Below are positions 1-8,703 of a DNA stretch of 64,000 nucleotides, one piece after another. Position numbers and translations under genes: made by a program. The DNA lies in the NCBI GenBank assembly GCA_030263385.1, contig SZOX01000001.1, positions 62,001-126,000 on the forward strand, written 5' to 3'. Each line of letters starts with the position of its first letter. Positions within the stretch are counted from its first letter, which is position 1. Source of the DNA: Zeimonas sp003577305 (lineage in GTDB: Bacteria > Pseudomonadota > Gammaproteobacteria > Burkholderiales > Burkholderiaceae_E). Under the pieces are notes generated by a model, which had not been told where the DNA came from, ran no database searches, and saw only the letters and a list, made by a program, of their open reading frames with translations.

Positions 1-354
1 GCCGAGCAGATTGATCGCGGCATCGACGTGCTCGTCACGAACCCGGAGCTGGTCAAGACGGGGCTCGACCTGTTGGAGTTCCCCACGATCGTCTTCATGC
101 AAAGCGGCTACAACGTGTATTCGTTGCAGCAGGCGGCGCGCCGGTCGTGGCGCATCGGGCAGAAGCAGCCGGTGCGCGTGATCTACCTGGGCTACGCCGA
201 CTCCTCGCAGATGACCTGCCTGGGGCTGATGGCCCGCAAGATCATGGTGTCGCAGAGCACATCGGGAGACGTGCCCGAATCCGGGCTCGATGTCCTGAAC
301 CAGGACGGCGATTCCGTCGAGGTAGCGCTGGCGCGTCAACTCGTCGTCGCCTGA
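1..354 (+). CDS. SNF2-type helicase, C-terminal part (partial)
   Basis: The reading frame is open from the first base, so this is the end of a longer gene. The visible 117 residues carry a helicase C-terminal lobe, including NPELVKTGLDL and the SNF2 motif VI-like stretch QQAARRSWRIGQ, followed by a short basic-to-acidic tail. This matches the large DEAD/SNF2-like helicases that precede the transfer genes in ICEclc/PFGI-1 type ICEs. ATP-dependent DNA remodelling is the family activity; its role in the ICE is not established here. A strong terminator follows directly. The N-terminal ATPase lobe is outside the window. Confidence 0.8.
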   Translation, partial: AEQIDRGIDVLVTNPELVKTGLDLLEFPTIVFMQSGYNVYSLQQAARRSWRIGQKQPVRVIYLGYADSSQMTCLGLMARKIMVSQSTSGDVPESGLDVLNQDGDSVEVALARQLVVA

Positions 355-367
355 CCCACGTGCTCAT

Positions 368-406
368 GCCGGCGGCCCCACCAGGCCGCCGGCTTCTTTT
401 CTTTCC
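368..406 (+). terminator. Rho-independent terminator after the helicase gene
   Basis: A perfect 10-bp stem (GCCGGCGGCC with GGCCGCCGGC) closes a 6-base loop and is followed by a pyrimidine run, TTCTTTTCTTT. It lies 14 bases past the helicase stop codon. Confidence 0.85.
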
Positions 407-448
407 CCTCATTCATTCAACGCCTCTGCGGAGGCCAGGAGTCATCTC

Positions 449-889
449 ATGGACAACATGCATATCGCGGTCGCGTGCCGCAATGCTTCGGGCATGCCCG
501 ACGTTCCCGTCTTCACCGTGGCTGTCACGCCGCGGGACATCGAAGAAGGCACCCACTACGACAAGGCCATCGCACTGGCCGAAGACGCCCGCTACGAAGG
601 CCCCTTCGTCTGCTTCGACGCCGAGGAAGCCGGCCCCATTCTGGTCGCGGCAAGGGCGCTGGACCTGATTCCCCAAGTGGTCGTGATCGACATGACCGAT
701 GGGGCCGTGCAATCGGTGCGCTGCGACGCGGGCGAGATCAAGGTGATCTGCTACGACGAAAACGACACCGAAGAAACGTCCGCTGCCATGGCCGACCGTC
801 CCTTGGGCGAAGGCGGCCAGCTCGTGCGGTGCTGGGCTCACGTCCAGACCGCCGATGTCGACCCAGGTTTGACCAAAGTCCGAGGCTGA
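449..889 (+). CDS. ICE-associated protein of unknown function, 146 aa
   Basis: I do not recognise a named domain. The ATG is preceded by a clear AGGAG ribosome site at about 8 bases. The product is acidic and soluble, with no signal peptide or membrane segment; it contains RDIEEGTHYDKAIALAEDA and a central hydrophobic strand LDLIPQVVVIDM. It stands as a single transcription unit between two strong terminators, just before the conjugation operon. Small cargo-like genes are common at this position in the ICE class. Function is unknown. Confidence 0.7.
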   Translation: MDNMHIAVACRNASGMPDVPVFTVAVTPRDIEEGTHYDKAIALAEDARYEGPFVCFDAEEAGPILVAARALDLIPQVVVIDMTDGAVQSVRCDAGEIKVICYDENDTEETSAAMADRPLGEGGQLVRCWAHVQTADVDPGLTKVRG

Positions 890-905
890 ACCGTCCTCGA
901 TCTTC

Positions 906-931
906 AACGGCCCTCCGGGGCCGTTTCTTTT
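906..931 (+). terminator. Rho-independent terminator
   Basis: The stem AACGGCCC / GGGCCGTT has a TCCG loop and is followed by TCTTTT. It sits 17 bases past the upstream stop codon and separates that gene from the transfer operon. Confidence 0.85.
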
Positions 932-1050
932 GGCACGACATGCGCAGCGGTCGACGCCGGTAATCGGTCGGCTTCCAGTTCCCTTTGTTTGCTGCCGCCG
1001 AGCGACGACGCGGCGAAGGTGGCGGCTCCACGTTTCGGGGAGCCGATCCA

Positions 1051-1656
1051 ATGCGACTGTCCGCAAGTTTCCTCCGCCACCTGGCCGCGCCTGCGGCGAT
1101 GGCTGGCGCCGTCTTCGTCGCGGGCTGCGCGACGAAGACCCCGCCACCGCCACCGGACCCGACGCCGACGTCGACAACCTCGATCGGCAATCCCGGCATG
1201 GCCGCCGAACAGGCGACGAGCACCGGGTTGCCGGTCGGCTTCGTTCCAATCGCCCGCTATGGCCGCTACACGCTGGTTGAGCTGGTGCCACAGCCAGCTC
1301 AGCGCGACCTGATGGGCCAAGTCGTCGAGGTGGCGATTCCGGCCGGCTTCGATGCGAACGTGGGCGATGCCTTGCGGCACATTCTGCTGCGCACGGGCTA
1401 TCGCCTCTGCGATACGGCCGAAGCCGCCCCCCTGTACGCGCTCCCGCTGCCCGCGGCGCATTTGCGTCTCGGACCGTTGCCGCTGCGCGATGCGCTGCTG
1501 GCGCTGGCTGGGCCGGCCTGGGAACTCTCCATCGACGACGGCACGCGCCAGGTGTGCTTCGCACGCCATCGGGCTTCAGCGGCAGCGGCGCAGGCCGCCA
1601 TCTCGGCTGCGCCCGATCAGGCTCCACGCACCGAACCCCAGGAGATTCAGCCATGA
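1051..1656 (+). CDS. pilL: PilL-like conjugative transfer lipoprotein
   Basis: First gene of the transfer operon. The ATG chosen here follows a GGGGAG site, and the product begins with a lipoprotein signal ending in the lipobox VAGC (about residues 20-23) followed by a Pro/Thr-rich linker. The rest is a compact domain with the pattern PVGFVPIARYGRYTLVEL seen in PilL N-terminal (PFGI-1 class) proteins. Family members are thought to act in the outer membrane or periplasm with type IVb pilus or mating-pair machinery. An upstream in-frame extension exists but would hide the signal peptide, so it was rejected. The gene overlaps the next one by 4 bases. Confidence 0.75.
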   Translation: MRLSASFLRHLAAPAAMAGAVFVAGCATKTPPPPPDPTPTSTTSIGNPGMAAEQATSTGLPVGFVPIARYGRYTLVELVPQPAQRDLMGQVVEVAIPAGFDANVGDALRHILLRTGYRLCDTAEAAPLYALPLPAAHLRLGPLPLRDALLALAGPAWELSIDDGTRQVCFARHRASAAAAQAAISAAPDQAPRTEPQEIQP

Positions 1657-2297
1657 CGTTCCCGCAGATGCCATCTACCGGCGAAGGCCGCACCCGCTGG
1701 ACCAAGATCGCCGCCGGCGTGTGGCTGGCACTGGTCAGCGTGCTCGCCATCGTCAACAGCGTGGCGCTGTCGCGCCCGGCCGAGCAGGACCCCTCCTCGG
1801 CGCAGGACGCCCACGTGCAGGCCCTGGTCTCGCGAGTGGGCAACCTGGAACGGCAGGCCGAAGCTGCCGGACGCCAGCCCAAGGCGATCGCCCAAGCGGA
1901 CTTCGAGGCCGCGCGCAATGCGCTGGATGTGCGGCTCGCGCAACTCGAACAGGCACAGGCGGCGCAGACGCCGACCGGCGATCTCGATGCCTTGCGCTCT
2001 CGCGTCAGCGAGATCGAGAGCCGCCTGAAGAAGGCCGCTGCGCCGACCACGGCACCGCGTCGCACGGCCGAGCCGGTGCCGCCGAAGGTGTCCGAGCCGC
2101 CATTCAAGGTGATCGGTGTCGAACTGCGCGGCGGCCAACGCTTCCTGTCGGTGTCCGCACCCAATGCGTCGTCGGTTCTCGACGTGTGGCTGGTGCGCGA
2201 AGGCGATACGGTCGGCGCCTGGCATCTGCAGGCCATCGAAGCGCGCGCCGCCGTCTTCCGTATGGACGGCCAGACGCAGCGCATCGCGCTGCCGTAG
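1653..2297 (+). CDS. ICE transfer-region membrane-anchored coiled-coil protein
   Basis: The 214-residue product has one N-terminal membrane helix (about residues 22-42), then a predicted coiled coil rich in Ala, Gln and Glu (about 55-135), a Pro/Thr linker, and a C-terminal beta-rich domain beginning FKVIGVELRGG. This layout and its place between pilL and the PFL_4693-type gene match a conserved but unnamed protein of PFGI-1/ICEclc elements. An envelope-spanning, periplasm-facing location is inferred from the single helix. The ATG overlaps the preceding stop (ATGA). Confidence 0.65.
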   Translation: MTFPQMPSTGEGRTRWTKIAAGVWLALVSVLAIVNSVALSRPAEQDPSSAQDAHVQALVSRVGNLERQAEAAGRQPKAIAQADFEAARNALDVRLAQLEQAQAAQTPTGDLDALRSRVSEIESRLKKAAAPTTAPRRTAEPVPPKVSEPPFKVIGVELRGGQRFLSVSAPNASSVLDVWLVREGDTVGAWHLQAIEARAAVFRMDGQTQRIALP

Positions 2298-2306
2298 GAG
2301 CGCGCC

Positions 2307-3038
2307 ATGACGCCCGGCATCGCGTCAATGATCGGCCTCGCCCTGGCGCTCGCCGCCGTCGCCACCGAGGCGTCCGCGCAGGCTGCGCCGGTGGCGACTT
2401 CCCGCGTGACGCCGAGCCAGGTGCAGGCGAGCACCGACGCTGCGCTTGAAGAACGCCTGGCGAAGGATTGGGGCCTGCGTGCCGACGAATGGGCGCGCTA
2501 CCGGCAGGTGATGCAGGGGCCGCTGGGCATCTACTCGCCGAACCTCGATCCGCTCACGGCGCTGGGCATCGAAGCCCGAAGCGACGAGGAGCGCAGGCGC
2601 TATGCGGAGCTGCAAGTGCAGGCCGAATCCAAGCGCGTGGGCAAGACGTTGGCCTACCAGCGTGCCTACGACGCTGCATGGCAGCGCCTGTTTCCCGGCC
2701 AGCAGCGCGTAAGCCTACCCGGCGCGCAGGCACCGGGCGCGGGCAACAAGGGCTCGGGCCGGTTGGCCGTCTTCGTCAAGGCCGACTGCGCACCCTGCGA
2801 CCAGCGTGTGCGCCAGTTGCAGGCAGCCGGCTCCGCCTTCGACCTCTACATGGTCGGCAGTCGGCAGGACGATGCACGCATTCGCCAGTGGGCGACGCAG
2901 GCCGGCATCGACCCGGCCCGGGTGCGCGCGCGCACGATCACGCTCAACCACGACGCCGGGCGCTGGCTGTCCCTCGGCTTGCCGGGCGAACTGCCCGCCG
3001 TGGCGCGCGAGGTGAACGGCCAATGGCAGCGGCAATAG
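2307..3038 (+). CDS. ICE protein, PFL_4693 (TIGR03759) type
   Basis: The 243-residue product has a signal peptide ending near TEASAQA. Its N-terminal half contains RLAKDWGLRADEWARYRQVM and GIYSPNLDPLTALGIEA, characteristic of the TIGR03759 family of transfer-region proteins. The C-terminal half has a thioredoxin-like fold with CAPC (FVKADCAPCDQRVRQL), so a periplasmic redox or chaperone role is plausible. It overlaps the lytic transglycosylase gene by 16 bases, suggesting translational coupling. The family assignment is from recognised motifs; the exact function is unknown. Confidence 0.75.
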   Translation: MTPGIASMIGLALALAAVATEASAQAAPVATSRVTPSQVQASTDAALEERLAKDWGLRADEWARYRQVMQGPLGIYSPNLDPLTALGIEARSDEERRRYAELQVQAESKRVGKTLAYQRAYDAAWQRLFPGQQRVSLPGAQAPGAGNKGSGRLAVFVKADCAPCDQRVRQLQAAGSAFDLYMVGSRQDDARIRQWATQAGIDPARVRARTITLNHDAGRWLSLGLPGELPAVAREVNGQWQRQ

Positions 3039-3610
3039 CCACGTCGTGGCCAGCGCGCGCCGCACTGGTCATTTGCTTGTGGGCGTGCGCTGCGGTCTCG
3101 ATGGCGCAGGAAGTGCCGCCACCGGCCTACCAACTGGCCGCGCAGCAGGCCGGCGTGCCGTCGCCGGTGCTCTACGCCGTGGCGCTGCAGGAGAGCGGCG
3201 CCAAGCTGCACGGGCGCCTCGTCCCCTGGCCCTGGACACTGAACGTCGCCGGCCGGGCGGAGCGTTATGCCACGCGGGCGGAGGCCTGCACTGCCATTCG
3301 CCGGGCGCTCGCCCGCGCGCCGGCCCATCGCGTGGACATCGGCCTGGGGCAGGTGAACCTGGGCTACCACGCGCACCGCTACGACCAGCCCTGCGACCTG
3401 CTGGACCCGTACCGCAACCTCGCCGTCGCCGCGGAAATCCTCAAGGAACAGCACACCCCCGGCGAGGACTGGTTGGTCGCCATCGGCCACTACCACCGAC
3501 CCGCTGGCGGCGAGCCGGCCGCCCGTTACCGCCGCAGCGTCCACCAGCATCTCGCGCGCGTGCTCGGGCCGGACTCCTCCCTGACCTCCACCCGGAGCCG
3601 CACGCCATGA
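3023..3610 (+). CDS. Lytic transglycosylase of the transfer region
   Basis: Signal peptide (to about residue 28), then a lysozyme-like SLT domain. The catalytic glutamate is visible in ALQESGAK and the conserved GLGQVNLGYH follows. Such enzymes cut peptidoglycan locally so that the type IV secretion apparatus can assemble through the cell wall. The start is the ATG inside the 3' end of the previous gene; the downstream gene begins in its stop codon (ATGA). At 195 residues it is a normal single-domain conjugal transglycosylase. Confidence 0.85.
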   Translation: MAAAIATSWPARAALVICLWACAAVSMAQEVPPPAYQLAAQQAGVPSPVLYAVALQESGAKLHGRLVPWPWTLNVAGRAERYATRAEACTAIRRALARAPAHRVDIGLGQVNLGYHAHRYDQPCDLLDPYRNLAVAAEILKEQHTPGEDWLVAIGHYHRPAGGEPAARYRRSVHQHLARVLGPDSSLTSTRSRTP

Positions 3611-4167
3611 ACCGCATCCCGCTTGCCCTTGCCGCCTGGCTGGGCGTTGCGACCGCCGTTGCGCAACCCGCCGCGGCGCCGAATCGCCCCGTGAGCAACC
3701 AACCGCTGATCGTCGTCGAGGACCGCGGCGGCGTGTCGGCGCTGCCGTACTACCAAGCGCTGAATCCGCAGGTTGCCGGCCCGGCGCAACCGCCTCTCAA
3801 CTCGCCTCCGCCGCCGCGCGTGGGCAGTGCCGCCGGCGCGGAAGCCGCCATGCTGCCGGTGCGCTCGGCGCGGCTGACGCCGGGCGACGAACCGCGCCGC
3901 GTGATCCGCGCGCCGGGCCTGACGCCGCTGTTCCTGGTCGGCGACGACGACCGCTCGCGCGCCTGGCTGCGGCAGCGGCGCGCGGCGCTGACGGAGTTGC
4001 GCGCCGTGGGCATGGTGGTCAACGTGGCCACGCCCGAGGCGCTGGCCGCGCTGCGCAAGCTCGTTCCCGGCATCACCCTCGCGCCGGCCTCCGGCGACGA
4101 TGTGGCGCAGCGGCTGGGCGTTCGGCACTACCCGGTGCTGATCACCGCCACAGGCATCGAGCCGTGA
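3607..4167 (+). CDS. ICE protein, PFL_4695 (TIGR03765) type
   Basis: A signal peptide (about 20 residues) precedes a Pro-rich segment and a domain with APGLTPLFLVGDDDRSRAWL and a C-terminal HYPVLITATGIEP. This matches the TIGR03765 family found between the lytic transglycosylase and traD in PFGI-1-class ICEs. The protein is expected in the periplasm. The C-terminal half recalls thioredoxin-like or TraW/TrbC-type domains, but no CXXC is present. Position in the operon is the strongest evidence. Confidence 0.7.
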   Translation: MNRIPLALAAWLGVATAVAQPAAAPNRPVSNQPLIVVEDRGGVSALPYYQALNPQVAGPAQPPLNSPPPPRVGSAAGAEAAMLPVRSARLTPGDEPRRVIRAPGLTPLFLVGDDDRSRAWLRQRRAALTELRAVGMVVNVATPEALAALRKLVPGITLAPASGDDVAQRLGVRHYPVLITATGIEP

Positions 4168-4193
4168 TCGGGTAGCCCGGTGAAGCGCCCGCC

Positions 4194-6353
4194 ATGGCCC
4201 AGTCCCAAACCGTCGAGGTGCTGCTGCGGCCAGCGGTGGAGCTATACACCGTCGCGGTCTGTGCGGGCGCCGCGCTTCTGTGCCTGGTGGCCCCGTGGTC
4301 GCTCGCGCTGAGTCCAATCCTCGGCATCGGCAGTGCACTCGCGTTCCTGACTTTCGGCGCCATCCGCTGGTGGGACGCCTGGGCCATCCTGCGCTACCGC
4401 CGCAACATCCGGCGCCTGCCGCGCTACGTAATGACGAGCCGCGACGTGCCGGTCAGCCAGCAGCGGCTCTTCGTCGGCAGAGGCTTCCGCTGGGACCAGC
4501 GTCACACGCACCGGCTGATGCAGACCTACAGGCCCGAGTTCGGCCGCTACGTCGAGCCGACCCTGAGCTACCGGGCAGCGCGACGCATGGAAGAGCGGCT
4601 GGAGTTCGCGCCATACCCGCTGTCCAGGCTGGCGAACGCGCTCGCCTGGGATAGCCCGCTCAACCCGGTGCGGCCGTTGCCGCCGGTGGGCGGCTTGCCC
4701 CGGCTGCATGGCATCGAGCCGCACGAGGTCGACGTGACCCTGCCGCTCGGTGAGCGAGTCGGCCACTCGCTGGTGCTGGGCACGACGCGCGTGGGCAAGA
4801 CGCGCCTGGCCGAGCTGTTCATCACGCAGGACATCCGGCGCAAAGTGGGCGGGCAGCACGAGGTCGTGATCGTCTTCGACCCGAAGGGCGATGCGGACTT
4901 GCTCAAACGCATGTACGTGGAGGCCAAGCGTGCCGGCCGCGAAGGCGAGTTCTACGTCTTCCACCTGGGCTGGCCGGACATATCGGCCCGCTACAACGCA
5001 GTGGGTCGCTTCGGTCGCATCTCGGAAGTCGCCACGCGCATCGCAGGCCAGCTCTCGGGCGAGGGCAACAGCGCCGCGTTCCGCGAGTTCGCCTGGCGCT
5101 TCGTCAACATCATCGCGCGTGCGTTGGTCGAGCTGGGACAGCGCCCCGACTACCTGCTGATCCAGCGCCACGTCATCAACATCGATGCTCTCTTTATCGA
5201 ATACGCGCAGCACTTCTTCGCCAAGAACGAGCCGAAGGCCTGGGACATCATCGTCCAGCTCGAAGCCAAGCTGAACGACAAGAACATCCCGCGCAACATG
5301 ATCGGGCGCGAGAAGCGCGTCGTGGCGCTGGAACAGTACCTCTCGCAGGTGCGCATCTACGACCCGGTGCTCGACGGGCTGAGGTCGGCAGTGAGGTACG
5401 ACCGCACGTACTTCGACAAGATCGTCGCGAGCCTGCTGCCTCTGCTGGAGAAGCTGACCACCGGCAAGATCGCCCAACTGCTCGCGCCGAACTATTCCGA
5501 CCTGAGCGACCCAAGGCCGATCTTCGATTGGATGCAGGTCATCAGGAAGCGAGCCATTGTCTATGTCGGACTCGATGCCCTGTCGGACGCGGAGGTCGCT
5601 GCCGCGGTCGGCAACTCGATGTTCAGCGATCTCGTGTCAGTGGCCGGGCACATCTACAAGTTCGGCATCGACGACGGCTTGCCGGGCGCATCGGCAGGCA
5701 CCAAGGTGCCGATCAACGTGCATGCCGACGAGTTCAATGAACTCATGGGAGACGAATTCGTGCCGATGGTCAACAAGGGCGGCGGTGCCGGCGTCCAGGT
5801 GACGGCCTACACGCAGACCTTGAGCGACATTGAAGCCCGCATCGGCAGCCGCGCGAAGGCGGGCCAGGTCATCGGGAACTTCAACTCCCTGTTCATGCTA
5901 CGCGTGCGCGAGACCGCCACCGCCGAACTGCTCACGCGGCAACTGCCCAAGGTCGAGGTCTATGCCACCTCGCTGATGAGCGGCGCGACCGACAGCTCGG
6001 ACCCGACCGGCAACACCGCCTTCACCTCCAACACGCAGGACCGCATCAGCAGCAACAGCGTGCCGCTGATCGAACCCGCGCACGTCGTCGCCTTGCCCAA
6101 GGGACAGTGCTTCGCGCTGCTCGAAGGCGGCAACCTGTGGAAGGTGCGCATGCCGCTGCCGGCCCCGGACCCCGACGAATTGATGCCCAAGGATTTGCAG
6201 GAGCTGGCCGGCTACATGCGGCAGCACTACGTCGAGGCCGGCGACTGGTGGGAGAACCAAGGCTTGTCAGGGCTGCAAGACAGCGCACTGCCCGCCGACC
6301 TGGTGGACGACTTCAAGCAGATGGCGGCCACCGCTGAGGACGCCGCGGCATGA
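4194..6353 (+). CDS. traD: Type IV coupling protein TraD (SXT/TOL subfamily)
   Basis: This 719-residue ATPase couples the relaxosome to the type IV secretion channel. Two N-terminal membrane helices (about residues 20-60) precede the motor domain. The P-loop GTTRVGKT lies near residues 196-203 and the Walker B strand VIVFDPKGDAD near 225-234; the C-terminal part contains MVNKGGGAGVQVTAYTQT and ends in an acidic tail. Length and motifs fit the SXT/TOL TraD family (TIGR03743). The gene is intact and overlaps its downstream partner by 4 bases. Confidence 0.9.
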   Translation: MAQSQTVEVLLRPAVELYTVAVCAGAALLCLVAPWSLALSPILGIGSALAFLTFGAIRWWDAWAILRYRRNIRRLPRYVMTSRDVPVSQQRLFVGRGFRWDQRHTHRLMQTYRPEFGRYVEPTLSYRAARRMEERLEFAPYPLSRLANALAWDSPLNPVRPLPPVGGLPRLHGIEPHEVDVTLPLGERVGHSLVLGTTRVGKTRLAELFITQDIRRKVGGQHEVVIVFDPKGDADLLKRMYVEAKRAGREGEFYVFHLGWPDISARYNAVGRFGRISEVATRIAGQLSGEGNSAAFREFAWRFVNIIARALVELGQRPDYLLIQRHVINIDALFIEYAQHFFAKNEPKAWDIIVQLEAKLNDKNIPRNMIGREKRVVALEQYLSQVRIYDPVLDGLRSAVRYDRTYFDKIVASLLPLLEKLTTGKIAQLLAPNYSDLSDPRPIFDWMQVIRKRAIVYVGLDALSDAEVAAAVGNSMFSDLVSVAGHIYKFGIDDGLPGASAGTKVPINVHADEFNELMGDEFVPMVNKGGGAGVQVTAYTQTLSDIEARIGSRAKAGQVIGNFNSLFMLRVRETATAELLTRQLPKVEVYATSLMSGATDSSDPTGNTAFTSNTQDRISSNSVPLIEPAHVVALPKGQCFALLEGGNLWKVRMPLPAPDPDELMPKDLQELAGYMRQHYVEAGDWWENQGLSGLQDSALPADLVDDFKQMAATAEDAAA

Positions 6354-7099
6354 GCGATCCCGCCGTCGCGGCGCAGCGCCAGCAGGTCCGGCAGCAAGGC
6401 GCGATCGCCAGCGTGGTCACGCTGCCGATTCGCTTCTTCGGCGTCTTGTGCGGGTCTCTCCTGCTGTGCATCGTGATCGAGTGCGTCGGCATGCACTTCT
6501 TCTGGCCCGACGACGGCTGGCGCCACGCGCAGGGCATGCTCAACGACGAGCTGGTGCACATCTCGGACTACTTCACGCGCAGCGTGGTCGTGCAGGAGCC
6601 GGGACGCAGTGCGCGCATGCTGATCGAAGGCGCCTACGACTGGCTGTTCGTCAAGAGCGGGTTGCTCGACTGGATGCGCGAAGCCGCCGCGCAGTCCCGC
6701 GCCGGCGCGAGCCGCCAGGCGCACGACTTCCGCTACTACCTGGGCCAGGTCTACGTGCATCTGGAGAGCTACCTGATCGCCTCGGCATACACGGTGCTGG
6801 TCTTCCTCGTGCGGCTGCTGGTGCTGACACTGACCCTGCCATTGTTCCTGATGGCGGCCTTCGTCGGCCTGGTGGATGGCCTGGTGCGCCGTGACGTGCG
6901 CCGCTTCGGCGCCGGCCGTGAGTCGGGCTTCGTCTACCACCGCGCCAGGGCGGCTCTGATGCCCCTGGCGGTGCTGCCCTGGGTCACGTACCTCGCGCTG
7001 CCGGTGAGCGTCCATCCGCTGCTGATCCTGCTGCCGAGTGCGGCGTTGCTGGGCATCGCCGTGGACGTCGCAGCGACGACGTTCAAGAAGTACCTGTAG
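6350..7099 (+). CDS. ICE membrane protein, PFL_4697 (TIGR03747) type
   Basis: A 249-residue inner-membrane protein with a first helix near residues 25-45, a soluble loop, and four further hydrophobic segments (about 145-170, 172-190, 205-225, 225-245). It follows traD with an ATGA overlap, exactly where the TIGR03747 membrane protein lies in this ICE class. It is thought to assist the coupling protein, but that is not proven. About 107 bases then separate it from the RAQPRD gene. Confidence 0.75.
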   Translation: MSDPAVAAQRQQVRQQGAIASVVTLPIRFFGVLCGSLLLCIVIECVGMHFFWPDDGWRHAQGMLNDELVHISDYFTRSVVVQEPGRSARMLIEGAYDWLFVKSGLLDWMREAAAQSRAGASRQAHDFRYYLGQVYVHLESYLIASAYTVLVFLVRLLVLTLTLPLFLMAAFVGLVDGLVRRDVRRFGAGRESGFVYHRARAALMPLAVLPWVTYLALPVSVHPLLILLPSAALLGIAVDVAATTFKKYL

Positions 7100-7206
7100 G
7101 AACGGGCGCCACGCGAAAGCGGTGGTGCTGCGGTTCCGATTGATTGCAGCGCCGACGCGCCCGCAATTTGAGCATCAGGCCTTCCGCATCACCGGAGAAC
7201 GGCCCG

Positions 7207-7590
7207 ATGAGAACCGTCCGCAGTCTCACGCACGTCCTGCGCCTTGCCGGTGCCGCGCTGGTGTTCGCCGCTGCGGGGATTGCGCCGGCCGTCGCTGCCG
7301 ATGCGCCGGACAACGCGGCCGAGCACGAAGTGCTTGCCGCCGTCGTGCGCCAGCTCGACCTGCTGGACCGGCTGGCCGAGCGCGCCGCGGCCGTCTCACC
7401 GCCCGAGCGCGCCCGCTACCACTTCGACCATAGCCGCCTGCGCGAGGACGTGAAGCGTATGCGCGCGGGCGTGCAGGACTACCTCATTCCCCAGCGCGCT
7501 CAGCCGCGTGATCCGGTTCCACTCGCGGCCGACTACACGCGCGGCGGCGTCGCGGACGAGAAGGCCAACAAGGAGGCGCCGTCGCCATGA
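7207..7590 (+). CDS. RAQPRD family transfer protein
   Basis: The product has a signal peptide ending near APAVAADA and then a helical domain, closing with the family-defining motif in PQRAQPRDPVPL (about residues 98-109). RAQPRD proteins (TIGR01690) are small periplasmic components of PFGI-1-class conjugation systems. The ATG at GATGAGAACC was chosen because an upstream in-frame ATG would bury the signal peptide. The gene overlaps the next by 4 bases. Confidence 0.85.
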   Translation: MRTVRSLTHVLRLAGAALVFAAAGIAPAVAADAPDNAAEHEVLAAVVRQLDLLDRLAERAAAVSPPERARYHFDHSRLREDVKRMRAGVQDYLIPQRAQPRDPVPLAADYTRGGVADEKANKEAPSP

Positions 7591-7826
7591 CGCCTTCCGC
7601 CGAACAAGTCGCCGCCTTCCAGGCCAACGGCGGCTTCACCCCCGCAGCCGTCTCCACCGTCGTGCTCGGTTTCGTCTTCGCCGTGCTGCTCCTGTGGGGC
7701 GTGTGGGCGATGCGAGCCGCTTACGTCGGCTGGGCCGAGCAGCGCCTGACCCAACGCCAGCTCCTCGGCGTCATCGTGCGCTTCGTCGCGATGTACCTGG
7801 TGCTGGGCTTCTTCCTGCTGTCCTGA
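7587..7826 (+). CDS. ICE small membrane protein, PFL_4701 (TIGR03758) type
   Basis: A 79-residue protein with two hydrophobic helices (about residues 20-42 and 55-78) separated by a basic loop. Small size, position after the RAQPRD gene and the start MTPSAEQVAAFQ fit the TIGR03758 family, proposed to be a pilin-like or inner-membrane transfer component. The ATG overlaps the preceding stop codon. Confidence 0.75.
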   Translation: MTPSAEQVAAFQANGGFTPAAVSTVVLGFVFAVLLLWGVWAMRAAYVGWAEQRLTQRQLLGVIVRFVAMYLVLGFFLLS

Positions 7827-7848
7827 CCACCACGAAAGGGTGCATCCC

Positions 7849-8229
7849 ATGAACGCTTCGACTTCTCATCGCACTGCTGCGCGCACCGGGCACATCCCGC
7901 GCTCCGCAGCGGCTTTGCTTCCGCTCAGTTTCACGGCCATCCCGCTGTCTTCCTGGGCGGCTTTGCCGACCCTGGAAGACCCGTCGCGCGGCACCGGCAG
8001 CGGCATCATGCAAACGCTCCAGAACTACGGCTACGACATCGTTTTGCTGATCGCGTTGCTCGTGGTCGCCTCGATGTTCGTCGGCGTCTGCTACCACGCC
8101 TACACGCGCTACGCGGAAATCCACACCGGCCGCGCGACTTGGGGCCAGTTCGGCTTGACGGTAGCCGTGGGCGCGATCCTGCTGGTCGTCGGCATCTGGC
8201 TGCTGACCAAGGCCACCGGCGTCCTGTAA
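7849..8229 (+). CDS. ICE membrane protein, PFL_4702 (TIGR03745) type
   Basis: The ATG after GAAAGGG was preferred over an upstream in-frame GTG. The 126-residue product has a long signal-like N-terminus, a small polar segment (LEDPSRGTGSGIMQTLQNYG) and two membrane helices. This resembles pilin-like VirB2/TraA-class proteins, and TIGR03745 is the matching ICE family. A structural role in the mating pilus or channel is plausible. Confidence 0.75.
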   Translation: MNASTSHRTAARTGHIPRSAAALLPLSFTAIPLSSWAALPTLEDPSRGTGSGIMQTLQNYGYDIVLLIALLVVASMFVGVCYHAYTRYAEIHTGRATWGQFGLTVAVGAILLVVGIWLLTKATGVL

Positions 8230-8241
8230 GGACCGGCAGCG

Positions 8242-8703
8242 ATGGCCGGCTACCCCGACAGCCCGCGCGAGGCCACGCGCGACGGGCTCGTGACCTTCCT
8301 GCCGCATCGCTTGAACAGGCATCCGGTCGTGGTGCGCGGGCTCACGGCCGACGAGCTGTGGGTCTGCGCGGGCCTGTCGGCGGCGGCCGGCTTCGTGGCC
8401 GGCGTGCCGCTCGCCTGGCTGACCCACAGCATCGCTACGGTGCCCACGCTGGTCGTCGCGGGCATCGGCGTCGGCGTCTTCGTGGGCGGCGGCCTGTTGC
8501 GCCGGAACAAGCGCAGGCGGCCCGACATCTGGCTGTACCGGCAGATCCAGTGGCAGCTCGCACTGCGCTATCCGGCGCTGGCCGCGCACGTTGGCGGCGG
8601 ACAGCTCATCTCCCGTTCGGGCCTGTGGAGCACGCGGCGCCTGCAGTCCGCGAACATCGCCGCCAAGGCGTCCGCAAAACCCACCGCAAGAGGTGTCGCA
8701 TGA
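8242..8703 (+). CDS. ICE transfer protein, TIGR03750 type (TraL-like)
   Basis: The 153-residue protein begins with a soluble segment containing FLPHRLNRHPVVVRGLTADE, then two adjacent membrane helices (about residues 48-85) and a basic cytoplasmic tail with RRPDIWLYRQIQWQLA. This is the pattern of TraL/VirB3-like inner-membrane proteins. Its position directly before the TraE-like gene supports that role. Overlap with the next gene is 4 bases. Confidence 0.75.
   Translation: MAGYPDSPREATRDGLVTFLPHRLNRHPVVVRGLTADELWVCAGLSAAAGFVAGVPLAWLTHSIATVPTLVVAGIGVGVFVGGGLLRRNKRRRPDIWLYRQIQWQLALRYPALAAHVGGGQLISRSGLWSTRRLQSANIAAKASAKPTARGVA

Noticed and set aside
413..2434. Minus-strand frame of 673 codons over the first transfer genes
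   Set aside because: Low-complexity Arg/Ala/Ser composition and full overlap with recognisable ICE genes on the plus strand.
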